From Sphingobium sp. (GTDB lineage Bacteria; Pseudomonadota; Alphaproteobacteria; Sphingomonadales; Sphingomonadaceae): 64,000 nucleotides of DNA. The notes under the pieces are model-generated. The model was not told where the DNA came from. It ran no database searches and saw only the letters and a list, made by a program, of their open reading frames with translations. Positions 50,471 through 59,323 of this stretch are shown in pieces. Where the stretch lies: assembly GCA_023266575.1 (NCBI GenBank), contig JAHFPV010000003.1:1-64000 (forward strand), written 5' to 3'. Within the stretch, counting starts at the first letter, position 1; each line of letters starts with the position of its first letter. The position numbers were made by a program, and so were the translations under genes.

Positions 50471-53083
50471 TCAGAATTTGAAGTCGATACGGGCGTAATA
50501 ATAGCCCCCCGATGTGCCATAGGCGCCATGGCCGTAGGGGCTGTTATAGGAGCCAGCACCATTCTGGTAGGGCGACACGCCGGGGTTTACGACCACGCCC
50601 GTGCCGGACACCAGCTTGGGGACTTCGGGGATCTTGTCGAACAGATTGTTCGCACCGATCGAGAAGGTGACATTGTCGGTGAAATCATAGCCGACTTCCA
50701 GATCGGTGATGATCGCCCGTTTCACCACGCCGTTGAAGTAGAGCTGGTTGGCATTGACGCCGTTCACCAGCGCGCCGTCGGCGATCAGGAAACCGCCATC
50801 GGGGATGACGCCGCTGCCGACGCCCGGACGGACCAGCACGCTGGTCTTGGCATAAAGGGTTTCGCGCAGGTTGACGGTCAGCTTGTCCGCCTTGAGCAGG
50901 GCACCGAAGCCGACCTTATATTTCGGCGTCGTATCCTCGATATTGCTTTCCGACGCGGCGTTGAACAGCGGGTAGCCTACCTTGTTCTTGGTGATCTTGG
51001 TCTTGTTGTAATTACCGTTCAGCGACAGGTTGAGCGTGCCGAAGTCGAGCGCCACCGGATAGCTGGCGGAGAAGTCGATGCCCTTGGTCTCTGTGTCGAT
51101 GCCGTTGGTGAAGCTTTGCACGCCGACCTGTTGCAGGGCGGTATCAAGGACGATCCCGGCGGCGGCCAGTGCGCTGAAGATCGCCGCTGCGCCAGGCTGG
51201 ATCACGCCGCCCTGGACGGCGTTACGCGATGCGGTGGCGGCGATGCGGTCCTTGATCTTGATAAGATAGGCATCGACCGTGATCGCCAGCTTTGGCACGG
51301 GGCGCAGTACGACGCCTGCCGAGAAGTTTTTCGATTTTTCCGGGCCAAGCGAGTCGAATCCGAGCAGTGCAGCAGCGGGCGTACCAGCGGGAAGCTGGGC
51401 GACGGCGCTGGTCGGTCCGACGTTGATGGTCGAATATTTCTGTTCGGCCAGAGTCGGGGCGCGGAAGCCGGTGCTGGCGGTGGCGCGAACGGCGAAGGCA
51501 TCCGAAATATCGTAGCGGGTCGTGATCTTGCCGATCAAAGTGTCGCCGAAATCGGTATAATCTTCGTAGCGACCGGCCAGATCGACCGTCCAGCCTTCGA
51601 CCGGATTGGCGATGAAGTTCAGGTAACCGGCGCGTGAGCTGCGCTTGAACCGCCCGGCATCGGTCGCCTTGTAGCCGGGGAAGGACTGAACCCCGGTCTT
51701 GTAGGTCGAATAGAAATCGCCCTGGACGATTTCATAGGTGTCCTTGCGATATTCGCCGCCGAAGGCGAAAGTCAGCGGGGTAGCCATGCCGAGGTCAAAT
51801 TCCTTGCGGATGTCGGCGGTCACCGTGGTCTGGCTCAGGCGGAAGCCGCCATCATAGGCCTTGTCGGGCGTGTTGGGGACGCCGACGCCCAGAAGCGATG
51901 CGGCAAAGCTTTCCTGCCACACTTCGCGATGGGCGGACTTTTCGGTCCAGATGTCGTTCTTCTGATTGCCGTAAGTGGTGCTGAGGTCATAGTTCCAGCC
52001 TGCCGCTTCGCCGCGCGCACCGACAGTGAAGCTATATTCATCCTCGATCACATGCTGGAGCGGAACCATGCCGTTGATGCCGGTGTCGCTGTAGCAGATA
52101 TTGGGGTTATAGGCCGCGGGCGTGACACCGCCGCCCAGATTGCCGGTTTCGTAGCAGATGCGCTTGGGATGACGGTAGCCCTGCTTGGCCCAGCCTTCGC
52201 GGCGGGCGAGGCTGCCAAAGCTGTACACTTCGACACCGCCAAAATCATATCCGGCATTGTAGAAGAGCAGATTGAGTTCGGTCTTGGGCTGGCCACCGTT
52301 GATCCCGGCCAGCGCGTCGCCTGTCAGGTTCGACCATTGAGCAGGGGCATTGGGCTGGAGCGTGCCATCCGGCTTTGTGACCTGCACCTGCCCTTCGCCC
52401 AACGTCGTATAATCCTGACGGCGGTGGAACAGGGACAGGTTGATATAGCCGTCCTCACCCAGTTTGATGCCATAATTGCCGGAGATGGAGAACAGCTCGC
52501 CTTCGCTGTCATAATATTGACCGCCGGTCAGCTTGATCGAGCCGCCCTCTGGATCATCCTTGAGGATGAAGTTGATGACGCCTGCAATCGCATCGGTGCC
52601 GTACACAGCGGCAGCACCTTCCTGCAACACTTCGACGCGCGCTACCGAATCAGGCGGAATCAGGTCGATGCTGGGCGCCGCCGAGCCAGAGAAGGCACCG
52701 AGCACCTGAAGGATGCCGTTGCCGTGGCGGCGCTTGCCGTTGACCAGCACCAGCGTGTGGTTGGGGCTGAGGCCGCGCAGGCGAGCCGACAGCGAGAAGC
52801 TGGAAAGGTCGGTGCCCTGCGTCTGCGCGGTGAAGCTGGGGACGATCTGGGTCAGCACCTGGTTGAGGTTCGGCTGGCCGACATGGGTGAGCGCATCCTG
52901 GCTCAGCACGGTGACCGGTGCGGCGCTTTCGGTCGCCTGCATCCCGACCGCGCGCGTGCCAGTGACGATGATCGCCGTGCCGTCGTCAACCTGGGGTTCC
53001 TGCGGCGCGTCCTGCGCGATGGCGCAGGCGGACCAGGACGATGCGAGGATCAGTGAGAGTTTAAGCGCCGACAACCGTGTCAT
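50471..53083 (-). CDS. TonB-dependent outer-membrane receptor
   Basis: 870 residues. A signal peptide (LSLILASSWSACAIAQ) and a TonB-box-like stretch (TAIIVTGTRA, about residues 36-45) lead the protein. A plug domain follows (about 55-175; SARLRGLSPNHTLVLVNGKRRHG, PPDSVARVEVLQEGAAAVYGTDAIAGVINFIL), then a 22-strand-type barrel ending in the terminal Phe motif (YYYARIDFKF). The plug resembles sphingomonad receptors for organic compounds rather than classic siderophore receptors; the ligand is unknown. It heads a transcription unit with the Tat-exported PLP enzyme and the exported RidA. Confidence 0.92.
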   Translation of the reverse strand: MTRLSALKLSLILASSWSACAIAQDAPQEPQVDDGTAIIVTGTRAVGMQATESAAPVTVLSQDALTHVGQPNLNQVLTQIVPSFTAQTQGTDLSSFSLSARLRGLSPNHTLVLVNGKRRHGNGILQVLGAFSGSAAPSIDLIPPDSVARVEVLQEGAAAVYGTDAIAGVINFILKDDPEGGSIKLTGGQYYDSEGELFSISGNYGIKLGEDGYINLSLFHRRQDYTTLGEGQVQVTKPDGTLQPNAPAQWSNLTGDALAGINGGQPKTELNLLFYNAGYDFGGVEVYSFGSLARREGWAKQGYRHPKRICYETGNLGGGVTPAAYNPNICYSDTGINGMVPLQHVIEDEYSFTVGARGEAAGWNYDLSTTYGNQKNDIWTEKSAHREVWQESFAASLLGVGVPNTPDKAYDGGFRLSQTTVTADIRKEFDLGMATPLTFAFGGEYRKDTYEIVQGDFYSTYKTGVQSFPGYKATDAGRFKRSSRAGYLNFIANPVEGWTVDLAGRYEDYTDFGDTLIGKITTRYDISDAFAVRATASTGFRAPTLAEQKYSTINVGPTSAVAQLPAGTPAAALLGFDSLGPEKSKNFSAGVVLRPVPKLAITVDAYLIKIKDRIAATASRNAVQGGVIQPGAAAIFSALAAAGIVLDTALQQVGVQSFTNGIDTETKGIDFSASYPVALDFGTLNLSLNGNYNKTKITKNKVGYPLFNAASESNIEDTTPKYKVGFGALLKADKLTVNLRETLYAKTSVLVRPGVGSGVIPDGGFLIADGALVNGVNANQLYFNGVVKRAIITDLEVGYDFTDNVTFSIGANNLFDKIPEVPKLVSGTGVVVNPGVSPYQNGAGSYNSPYGHGAYGTSGGYYYARIDFKF

Positions 53084-53163
53084 TCATGCCCCCTGTTTAG
53101 CTTTATCGATGACAGGGGGAATGACGAATGCGCGGCACCAATCCTCTATTGCGCTGCACAAAA

Positions 53164-53209
53164 ATTATAGTTTTGTGAATTGTTTCCAGATCGTTTCCAT
53201 CCGGGAAAC
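53164..53209 (-). promoter_or_regulatory. TonB receptor promoter with GTTTCC half-site array
   Basis: A perfect TATAAT lies on the minus strand at 53169-53164, about 80 bases upstream of the receptor start, with no good -35. Where the -35 should be, three hexamers occur at 11-base spacing: GTTTCC (53182-53187), GTTTCC (53193-53198) and GGAAAC (53204-53209). The last two form a 6-5-6 inverted repeat. This suggests an activator- or repressor-controlled promoter. Confidence 0.5.
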
Positions 53210-53273
53210 ACGCTGTTTATGATCTATCGCAGCGCAAGAAACGGATTTTGCAGCTGCGCCAATGGGTGCCGGA

Positions 53274-53900
53274 TCAGGATGCCATGGCCGCGTCGATCAG
53301 CGCCTTGGCTTCCGCCCCTTCCCAATCCATCGCGCCGATGACGCGGACCATTTCCTTGCCCTGCGCATCATAGAGGACGGTGGTGGGCAGCAGGCCGGTG
53401 GCATAGTCGAAGCCGAAATGATTGTCGGGGTCGGCCCAGCCTTTGAGGTGGGGCAGGGGGTGTTTGGCGAAGAAGGGTTTGACCGCCTTCGCGCCCTGCG
53501 TGTCCTGCGAAATGGTCAGCACCGCCAGCCCCTTGGGACCGTAGCGTTCCGCAATCCGATCGAGCGTGGGCATTTCCGCGACGCAGGGCGTACACCATGT
53601 CGCCCACAGATTGACGAGCAGCGGGCGGCCGGCAAAATCCTGCAAGGTCGCCTCCCCCCCGTCGGGATTTTGGAAGGCGAAGGTCGGGGCGGGGGTGCCA
53701 GCCTTGCTGCGGTCCAGCCGGTAGCTGAACTCGCCGTCTCCCTTTGTCGCATTGCCCGATGCGGGAACCTCACCGCTCATGCTTGCATTGGCTTGCCCAG
53801 CGGGCGGCGATTGCCTATCGCAGGCCGCCAATCCGGCGGTCAGGAGCAGTAACATCAGCGCGCGCGAAACAGGTTCCAAGGGGGAAGGCTCCAACAGCAT
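53274..53900 (-). CDS. tlpA: TlpA/ResA-type thiol-disulfide lipoprotein
   Basis: 208 residues. The N-terminus has a lipoprotein signal ([12 protein letters not shown]; lipidated Cys about residue 27). A linker of about 45 residues and a TlpA-like thioredoxin domain follow (about 78-205), with active site [15 protein letters not shown] and cis-Pro region GLLPTTVLY. Predicted to reduce disulfides in the periplasm, for example during cytochrome c maturation. ATG 53900 is chosen because it supplies the positively charged n-region; ATG 53855 would start directly at the hydrophobic core. Its start codon overlaps that of the divergent argH. Confidence 0.86.
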   Translation of the reverse strand: MLLEPSPLEPVSRALMLLLLTAGLAACDRQSPPAGQANASMSGEVPASGNATKGDGEFSYRLDRSKAGTPAPTFAFQNPDGGEATLQDFAGRPLLVNLWATWCTPCVAEMPTLDRIAERYGPKGLAVLTISQDTQGAKAVKPFFAKHPLPHLKGWADPDNHFGFDYATGLLPTTVLYDAQGKEMVRVIGAMDWEGAEAKALIDAAMAS

Positions 53901-55266
53901 GTGGGGTGGCCGGTTTGCGGCCGGCCCCGCTTCGATCATGCGCGGGATAAATGCCTCCATCCCGTTCGACAAGCGATTGTGGAAGCAGGACATCGCAGGA
54001 TCGAAGGCGCATGTCGCGATGCTGGCGAAACAGGGCATAATCGAGGGTGAGGATGCGCAGGCGATTACCGAGGGCTTGAACCGGATCGCGGCGGAATATG
54101 AAGCCGATGGCGTGCCGGTGGACCTGGACCTGGAAGATATCCACATGGTCACCGAATCGCGGCTGGCGCAGCTGATCGGGCCGAGCGCCGGGCGGCTGCA
54201 CACCGCGCGCAGCCGCAACGATCAGGTGGCGACCGATTTCCGCCTGTGGGTGCGCGACGCGATTGACGAGGTGCAGGCGGGGCTGATCGGCCTGCAACGC
54301 GCTTTGCTGGCGCGGGCAGACGAGAATGCCGACGCGGTGATGCCGGGCTTCACCCATTTGCAGTCGGCGCAGCCGGTAACGCTGGGGCATCATCTGATGG
54401 CCTATTATGAAATGGTGCGGCGCGACCGCAGCCGCTTTGCCGACGCGCGGGCGCGGGCCGATGAATGTCCTCTCGGTGCAGCGGCGCTGGCGGGGACGGG
54501 CTTTCCGATCGACCGGCACGCGACGGCGGCGGCTCTGGGCTTTGCCAAGCCGACAGACAACAGCCTGGACAGCGTGTCTGACCGCGACTTCGCGCTCGAT
54601 TATCTGATGGCGGCGACGCAGGCGTCCTTGCACCTGTCGCGGCTGGCCGAGGAGTTCATCATCTGGGCCAGCCAGCCCTTTGGTTTTGTCAAACTGCCCG
54701 ACGCCTATTCGACCGGCAGCTCGATCATGCCGCAGAAGCGCAATCCCGATGCGGCCGAGCTGGTGCGCGGCCATGCCGGGCGGATCATGGGCTGCATGAC
54801 GGCTTTGTGCGTGACGATGAAGGGGCTGCCGCTCGCTTATTCCAAGGATATGCAGGACGACAAGCCACCAGTGTTCGAGGCGCACGACTTGCTCGCTCTG
54901 TCGATCGCGGCGATGACCGGCATGATCGAGACGGTGACGTTCCGCACCGACCGGATGCGCGGACTGGCCGAAAGCGGCTTTGCCACCGCGACCGATCTGG
55001 CCGACTGGCTGGTGCGTGAAGGGGGCATTCCGTTCCGTGAGGCGCATCATATCACGGGGCGCGCGGTGGCGGCGGCGGAGGCGGCGGGCGTGCCGCTCGA
55101 CCAGTTGCCGATCGCGACCCTCAAGGAGATTGACGCGCGGATCGACGATCGCATCTATGCGGTGCTGACGGTCGATGCCTCGGTCGCCAGCCGGATGAGC
55201 CATGGCGGCACTGCGCCGGCGCAGGTGCGGGCGCGGATCGCGCAGGCGCAGGAGGAATTGGGATGA
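53899..55266 (+). CDS. argH: Argininosuccinate lyase
   Basis: Last step of arginine synthesis, splitting argininosuccinate into arginine and fumarate, 455 residues. Motifs are [10 protein letters not shown] at the start, [13 protein letters not shown] (about residues 109-121), [18 protein letters not shown] with catalytic His, and the fumarase/aspartase signature [12 protein letters not shown] (about 274-285). The frame is open upstream to 53752, but MWGG is the family start and gggaagg lies about 10 bases before it. The lptM-like gene overlaps its stop (ATGA). Confidence 0.95.
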   Translation: MWGGRFAAGPASIMRGINASIPFDKRLWKQDIAGSKAHVAMLAKQGIIEGEDAQAITEGLNRIAAEYEADGVPVDLDLEDIHMVTESRLAQLIGPSAGRLHTARSRNDQVATDFRLWVRDAIDEVQAGLIGLQRALLARADENADAVMPGFTHLQSAQPVTLGHHLMAYYEMVRRDRSRFADARARADECPLGAAALAGTGFPIDRHATAAALGFAKPTDNSLDSVSDRDFALDYLMAATQASLHLSRLAEEFIIWASQPFGFVKLPDAYSTGSSIMPQKRNPDAAELVRGHAGRIMGCMTALCVTMKGLPLAYSKDMQDDKPPVFEAHDLLALSIAAMTGMIETVTFRTDRMRGLAESGFATATDLADWLVREGGIPFREAHHITGRAVAAAEAAGVPLDQLPIATLKEIDARIDDRIYAVLTVDASVASRMSHGGTAPAQVRARIAQAQEELG

Positions 55267-55523
55267 GACACATTCGGACGATCGTGGGGCTGGCCTGCGC
55301 GGCGCTGGCGCTGGCATCCTGTGGCGGGCGGCAACCGTTGAAGCCCTTGGCGGGGCAGGAATTGCCTGCGGTGCCGGTGGGTGCGACGACCGCGCCGACG
55401 GGCGCGCAGCTGATGACGCCATCGACCCAGGCGCGGCCGCAGCGCAACGTGGAATTGCTGACCCAGTCGGAAAAGCGGCAGGCGGACGAGTTCGACCTGC
55501 CGCCCGAAAAGCAGCCCCAATAA
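55263..55523 (+). CDS. LptM-like small lipoprotein
   Basis: 86 residues. The signal peptide ends in a lipobox (ALALASC, Cys about residue 20). It is followed by [15 protein letters not shown], similar to the C-G-x-x-G-P-L pattern of LptM (YifL), a lipoprotein that helps oxidise and mature the LptD outer-membrane LPS translocon. The rest is a disordered Pro/Gln/Thr-rich tail. Location between argH and lysA matches lptM position in many proteobacteria. It is coupled to argH by a 4-base overlap; lysA starts 18 bases after the stop. Confidence 0.72.
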   Translation: MRHIRTIVGLACAALALASCGGRQPLKPLAGQELPAVPVGATTAPTGAQLMTPSTQARPQRNVELLTQSEKRQADEFDLPPEKQPQ

Positions 55524-55541
55524 GAGACTAAGGACGCGATT

Positions 55542-56807
55542 TTGGACCATTTCGACTATGTGGACGGTGCCATGCAGGTGGAGCAGGTGCCGATGGCGGC
55601 GATTGCCGATGCGGTCGGCACGCCGGTCTATGTCTATTCGACCGCGACGCTGACGCGCCATGTCAGCGTGTTTCGTGACGCGCTTTCGACCCTCGACAAT
55701 CCGCTGATCGCCTTTGCGGTCAAGGCGAACCCGAATGCGGCGGTGCTGGCGACGCTGGCGAAACTGGGCCTGGGCGCGGACGTGGTGTCGGGCGGCGAAT
55801 TGCTGCGCGCGATCGCTGCGGGGATACCGGCCGACCGCATCGTCTTTTCGGGCGTGGGCAAGACGGCTGAGGAAATGCGGTTGGCGCTGGACCATGGCAT
55901 TTTCCAGTTCAATCTGGAAAGCGAACCGGAAGCGGAAATGCTGTCCGAAGTCGCGCTGTCGATGGGCAAGCGCGCGCCGGTGGCTTACCGGATCAACCCG
56001 GATGTGGACGCTGGCACTCATGCCAAGATTTCCACCGGCAAGTCGGAAAACAAATTCGGCATCCCCTATGACCGCGCGCTGGAAAGCTATGCCGCCGCGC
56101 GCGACCTGCCGGGGCTGGATGTGCAGGGTGTCGCGGTTCATATCGGTAGCCAGCTGACCGATCTCGCGCCGCTGGAGGCGGCCTTTACCAAGGTCGGCGC
56201 GCTGGTCGCGGCGTTGCGGGAGGCTGGGCATGATATTCGCACCGCCGATCTGGGCGGTGGCCTGGGTGTTCCCTATGACCCCGCTTTGCCGGTGCCGCCA
56301 AGCCCGGCGGCCTACGGCGAAATGGTGTGCCGGGTGACGCAGGGCTGGCCGGTGCGGCTGATGTTCGAGCCGGGCCGGGTGATCGTGGGCAATGCGGGCG
56401 CGCTGCTGTCGCGCGTGGTGCGGGTGAAGCAGGGCGCGCAGGCTCCGTTCGTCATTGTCGATGCGGCGATGAACGACCTGCTGCGCCCCAGCCTCTATGA
56501 CGCCTGGCATGATATTCGCGCGGTGATCCCGGTGGGGCAGCGCGCGGCGGCCAATGTGGTGGGTCCGGTGTGCGAGACCGGCGATACTTTCGCCATGGGC
56601 CGTGACATGGATGTGGTGGCGGCGGGCGATCTGGTCGCCTTCATGACTGCGGGCGCTTATGGCGCGACTATGGCGGGGACATATAATAGCCGCCCGTTGA
56701 CCCCTGAAGTGCTGGTGTCGGGCGACAAATGGGCGGTGGTGCGCGCGCGTCCGCCGATCGAGGCGCTGATCGCGGGCGACAGCATCCCCGACTGGCTGGC
56801 CGACTGA
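55542..56807 (+). CDS. lysA: Diaminopimelate decarboxylase
   Basis: PLP enzyme that forms L-lysine from meso-diaminopimelate, 421 residues. A fold-III alanine-racemase-type barrel is readable: the PLP Lys in LIAFAVKANPNAAVLATL (about residue 58), GADVVSGGELLRA, HIGSQLTDLAPL, and the PLP-phosphate loop DLGGGLGVPYD. The C-terminal domain has VCETGDTFAMGRDM and GAYGATMAGTYNSRP. The start is TTG 55542 with aagga about 9 bases upstream. A GTG six codons later is an alternative. Its stop overlaps the next start (TGATG). Confidence 0.94.
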   Translation: MDHFDYVDGAMQVEQVPMAAIADAVGTPVYVYSTATLTRHVSVFRDALSTLDNPLIAFAVKANPNAAVLATLAKLGLGADVVSGGELLRAIAAGIPADRIVFSGVGKTAEEMRLALDHGIFQFNLESEPEAEMLSEVALSMGKRAPVAYRINPDVDAGTHAKISTGKSENKFGIPYDRALESYAAARDLPGLDVQGVAVHIGSQLTDLAPLEAAFTKVGALVAALREAGHDIRTADLGGGLGVPYDPALPVPPSPAAYGEMVCRVTQGWPVRLMFEPGRVIVGNAGALLSRVVRVKQGAQAPFVIVDAAMNDLLRPSLYDAWHDIRAVIPVGQRAAANVVGPVCETGDTFAMGRDMDVVAAGDLVAFMTAGAYGATMAGTYNSRPLTPEVLVSGDKWAVVRARPPIEALIAGDSIPDWLAD

Positions 56808-57577
56808 TGCACAGCCTGCCCGTCTTTCTGCGCCTGACGGGCAGGCCGGTGATCCTGACCGGGGATGGCGAGGCGGCGGACGCCAAGCGCCGCCTGCTTG
56901 AGCGGGCGGGCGCAGTCATCGTGGGCGAGGAGGACAAGCGCGCGCGGATTGCTATCGTGTCCGACGGGGACGTGGCGACGGCGGAGCGGCTGCGGGCGCG
57001 GGGCGTGCTGGTCAATGCGACCGACAATCCCGACCTGTGCGATTTTACCCTGCCAGCCATCGTCGATCGTGACCCGGTGCTGATCGCTATCGGGACGGGC
57101 GGCGCATCGGCGGGACTGGCCAAGGCGTTGCGGCAAAGGCTGGAGGCGCTGTTACCTGCCCGGCTCGGTGAATTGGCGCAGGCGCTGTTTGCCGCGCGCG
57201 GGGCGATCAAGGCGCGCTGGGCGGACGCGGGGGCGCGGCGACGGGGGATTGACGCGGGGCTGGCGCCGGGCGGGACGATCGACCCGCTGCGCGCTGATGC
57301 GGTGGATGCGCTGGCTGGCTGGCTGGCGGCTGACGGACAGGTGGAAGGTTCGCGGCTGGTCGCGATTGCGTTGCTGTCGGGCGATCCCGACGATCTGACT
57401 TTGCGCGCGGCGCGGCTGCTGGGGGAGGCGGATCGCATCTATCACCCGGCGTCGGTGCCAGCGGTGATCCTCGACCGGGCGCGGGCTGATGCCGCGCGGA
57501 TCGTCGCGGATGTGCCGCCTGATGATCCGTGCGAGGGGCTGTCGCTCTGGGTGACGTTGGACGGGTCGATGGCCTGA
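56807..57577 (+). CDS. Siroheme synthase N-domain protein with truncated methyltransferase remnant
   Basis: 256 residues. The first about 115 match the NAD-binding precorrin-2 dehydrogenase part of CysG/Met8 (FLRLTGRPVILTGDGEAADAK, VNATDNPDLCDFTLPAIVDR, IGTGGASAGLAKALRQRLE). A CysG-type dimerisation segment follows (about 115-150). From about residue 190 the protein resembles only the first about 60 residues of a uroporphyrinogen-III methyltransferase (SGDPDDLTLRAARLLGEADRIYH) and then stops, so the SAM enzyme is incomplete. It likely oxidises precorrin-2 and perhaps chelates iron for siroheme. It is coupled to lysA by one base. Confidence 0.8.
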   Translation: MHSLPVFLRLTGRPVILTGDGEAADAKRRLLERAGAVIVGEEDKRARIAIVSDGDVATAERLRARGVLVNATDNPDLCDFTLPAIVDRDPVLIAIGTGGASAGLAKALRQRLEALLPARLGELAQALFAARGAIKARWADAGARRRGIDAGLAPGGTIDPLRADAVDALAGWLAADGQVEGSRLVAIALLSGDPDDLTLRAARLLGEADRIYHPASVPAVILDRARADAARIVADVPPDDPCEGLSLWVTLDGSMA

Positions 57578-57588
57578 CGGTGGGTGAT

Positions 57589-58212
57589 TCAGCCCTGCTG
57601 CGCGCTCAGTCGTTCGACTTCATCATGCAGCGCCTGGATGGACGAGACCAGGCGGGCGCGGTCGGCCTGGAGTTCGCGCAGGGTTTCGCGGGTTTCGCCC
57701 AGTTCCACGGCGCGGCGCGCAATGCGGGCGTCGAGTTCGGCATTGTGGCGGGTGAGCGTACCCAGCGTTTCGGCGCGCTGGCAAAGATGGCGCATACGGG
57801 CGTCCAGCACGTCGAAATCAAAGGGTTTGACGACATGGTCATCGGCCCCGGCATCCAGCGCCTCCACCGTCGACTGGCTGTCGAGCCGCCCGGTGAGCAT
57901 GACGAAACAGGCGGATAGGGCCAGGTTCGCGGCGCGGATTTTCTTCATCGTCGCGACGGCGGGCAGCATCGTCAGCCCCATGTCGATCAGAATGATGTCG
58001 GCGGGGCGCGTCACCAGCAGGTTGACCGCGACAAAGCCGTTTTCCGCCAGCGCGACATCATAGTTGAGGTGCGACAGGCGGCGGGCGACGACGGCGCGCG
58101 CGGTGGGATTTTCATCGATCAGCAGCACGCGCAGGCGGCGTTGGGGGCGGGCGATCTCGCTCATGTCCTGATCTTCAGGCCGACGGCTGCGATTGCGCTT
58201 GAAGATCTGCAT
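57589..58212 (-). CDS. Response regulator with receiver domain and coiled coil
   Basis: 207 residues from ATG 58212, preceded by a near-ideal ggtggag. The receiver domain (about 26-145) keeps the acidic pocket (LLIDENP), phosphoacceptor Asp (ADIILIDMGL) and Lys (DDHVVKPFDFDVLD). The last about 55 residues are a coiled coil (RAVELGETRETLRELQADRARL). There is no DNA-binding or enzyme domain, so output must be by protein contact. It is divergent from the peptide/cupin module across a 149-base gap with an AT palindrome. No partner kinase is in the window. Confidence 0.85.
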   Translation of the reverse strand: MQIFKRNRSRRPEDQDMSEIARPQRRLRVLLIDENPTARAVVARRLSHLNYDVALAENGFVAVNLLVTRPADIILIDMGLTMLPAVATMKKIRAANLALSACFVMLTGRLDSQSTVEALDAGADDHVVKPFDFDVLDARMRHLCQRAETLGTLTRHNAELDARIARRAVELGETRETLRELQADRARLVSSIQALHDEVERLSAQQG

Positions 58213-58285
58213 GGCTCCACCCTTTTGCTGCGCTCCAAAGGATAGGATTGCCGCGCAAAGAAATGGTTAACGGAGGGTAGCCACG

Positions 58286-58301
58286 ATTAAATTCATTTAA
58301 T
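58286..58301. promoter_or_regulatory. AT-rich palindrome in the divergent region
   Basis: ATTAAAT-TC-ATTTAAT is a perfect 7-2-7 palindrome and stands out in GC-rich sequence. It lies about 60 bases upstream of the 46-residue peptide gene and about 75 bases upstream of the response regulator, so it could be an operator for either. Confidence 0.45.
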
Positions 58302-58361
58302 TGGTTCGATGCGCGCGTGCGCCATAGCCTCCCCTTTGCGACCCACAGAAGGAGGATGCTT

Positions 58362-58502
58362 ATGCCACAGACCGTGCCGCAACTGGCCATTGACGACATT
58401 GTCGACCTGCCCGCCGGGGCCAGCCTGTTCGGGTTGCAGGATGGCGATGTGCTGGACATCAGCCTGATGGATATTGTGATCGCGATCATCGACCAGCCGT
58501 GA
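58362..58502 (+). CDS. 46-residue acidic peptide, possible precursor or partner peptide
   Basis: 46 residues from ATG 58362, with an ideal ribosome binding site (aaggagg ending 6 bases before). The peptide has eight Asp and no Lys, Arg, Cys or His; hydrophobic runs end in MDIVIAIIDQP. The N-terminal half (MPQTVPQLAIDDIVDLPAG) has leader-like character. It is not recognised as any family. Its stop overlaps the GTG of the next gene (GTGA), so both are made together. A modified-peptide precursor, a structural subunit or an inhibitor are all possible. Confidence 0.62.
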   Translation: MPQTVPQLAIDDIVDLPAGASLFGLQDGDVLDISLMDIVIAIIDQP

Positions 58503-59323
58503 CGCCAGGGGCGTTGGGGGCGGCGCTGGGGCAGGCGGTGGCGGCGGCCCAGGATGCGCCGTTCGGCCGGGCACTGGCGCTGATCCGGCCATTTCTGCAC
58601 GATATAGGCTGGTTTACCGATCTGCTGGCACAGGGCTGCGCGGCGATGACCGCCGATCCCATGCACCTGCCCGGCTTTCGCGCGAGCCGCAGCGGTGCGG
58701 CCCGGCATCTGGTGCTGGCGCGAACCGAGCGGATCTGGCTGTCGGCGACGGTGATCGACCCGGTCAAGCAAGCGGGTTCGCGGGTGCATTTTTCCGGTCG
58801 CCATATGCTCTGCCGCCCGCTTAATCGCGCGCTGCGGGGTGAGGGGTTCCGGCTGGAGGGAGAGCGGGCGGTGCCGACCGGGCCGCGTCATTGCGCGGTG
58901 GGCGATGTGCTGGAACTGGACGAGCGGCGTGAGACGCTGCGCATCCTGCCGGACGACGCGCCGCTGATGCTGTTGCGGGCGCAGATTGCGGGGCGAGGCC
59001 CGGTCTGTTCGCGCATATATGAGTCCGCAACCGGCGCGCTGGTGGCGCGGGCGGAGGCGGATGAGGGCCATGCCCGCGCGCTGATGCTGCTGTCGCTGCT
59101 GCGAGTGCAGGGGCGTAGCGATGCGGCGGCGCAGTTTGTTCAGGCGCTCGACACGCCGCTTGCCCCGCAGCGCTGGGCGGTGATGCGCGAATATCTGGCG
59201 CTCGATACGGCAAGCGCTTTGCCTGCGTTGCGCGCGATGGCGCAGGCGGAAAGCGACGCGGCGGTGCGGGCGCTGGCGGCGCGGACGCTGGCGCAGATCG
59301 GGGCTGTGCCATGCCCCGCCTGA
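58499..59323 (+). CDS. Unknown protein, cupin-like core with helical C-terminus (first paralog)
   Basis: 274 residues, not recognised. Residues about 60-165 alternate in beta-strand pattern (RHLVLARTERIWLSATVIDP, RVHFSGRHMLCRPLN, HCAVGDVLELDERRETLRIL), consistent with a cupin-type barrel. From about 185 it is Ala/Leu-rich and helical (HARALMLLSLLRVQGRSDAA, DAAVRALAARTLAQIG), like HEAT or Armadillo repeats. The next protein has the same order of parts, so the two look like diverged paralogs. The GTG start sits in the stop of the 46-residue peptide, and the end overlaps the next start by 13 bases. Confidence 0.75.
   Translation: MTPGALGAALGQAVAAAQDAPFGRALALIRPFLHDIGWFTDLLAQGCAAMTADPMHLPGFRASRSGAARHLVLARTERIWLSATVIDPVKQAGSRVHFSGRHMLCRPLNRALRGEGFRLEGERAVPTGPRHCAVGDVLELDERRETLRILPDDAPLMLLRAQIAGRGPVCSRIYESATGALVARAEADEGHARALMLLSLLRVQGRSDAAAQFVQALDTPLAPQRWAVMREYLALDTASALPALRAMAQAESDAAVRALAARTLAQIGAVPCPA

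Noticed and set aside
53084-53273. Cobalamin riboswitch upstream of the TonB receptor
   Set aside because: No B12-box-like sequence or multi-stem fold was recognised; the region has a promoter with half-sites instead.
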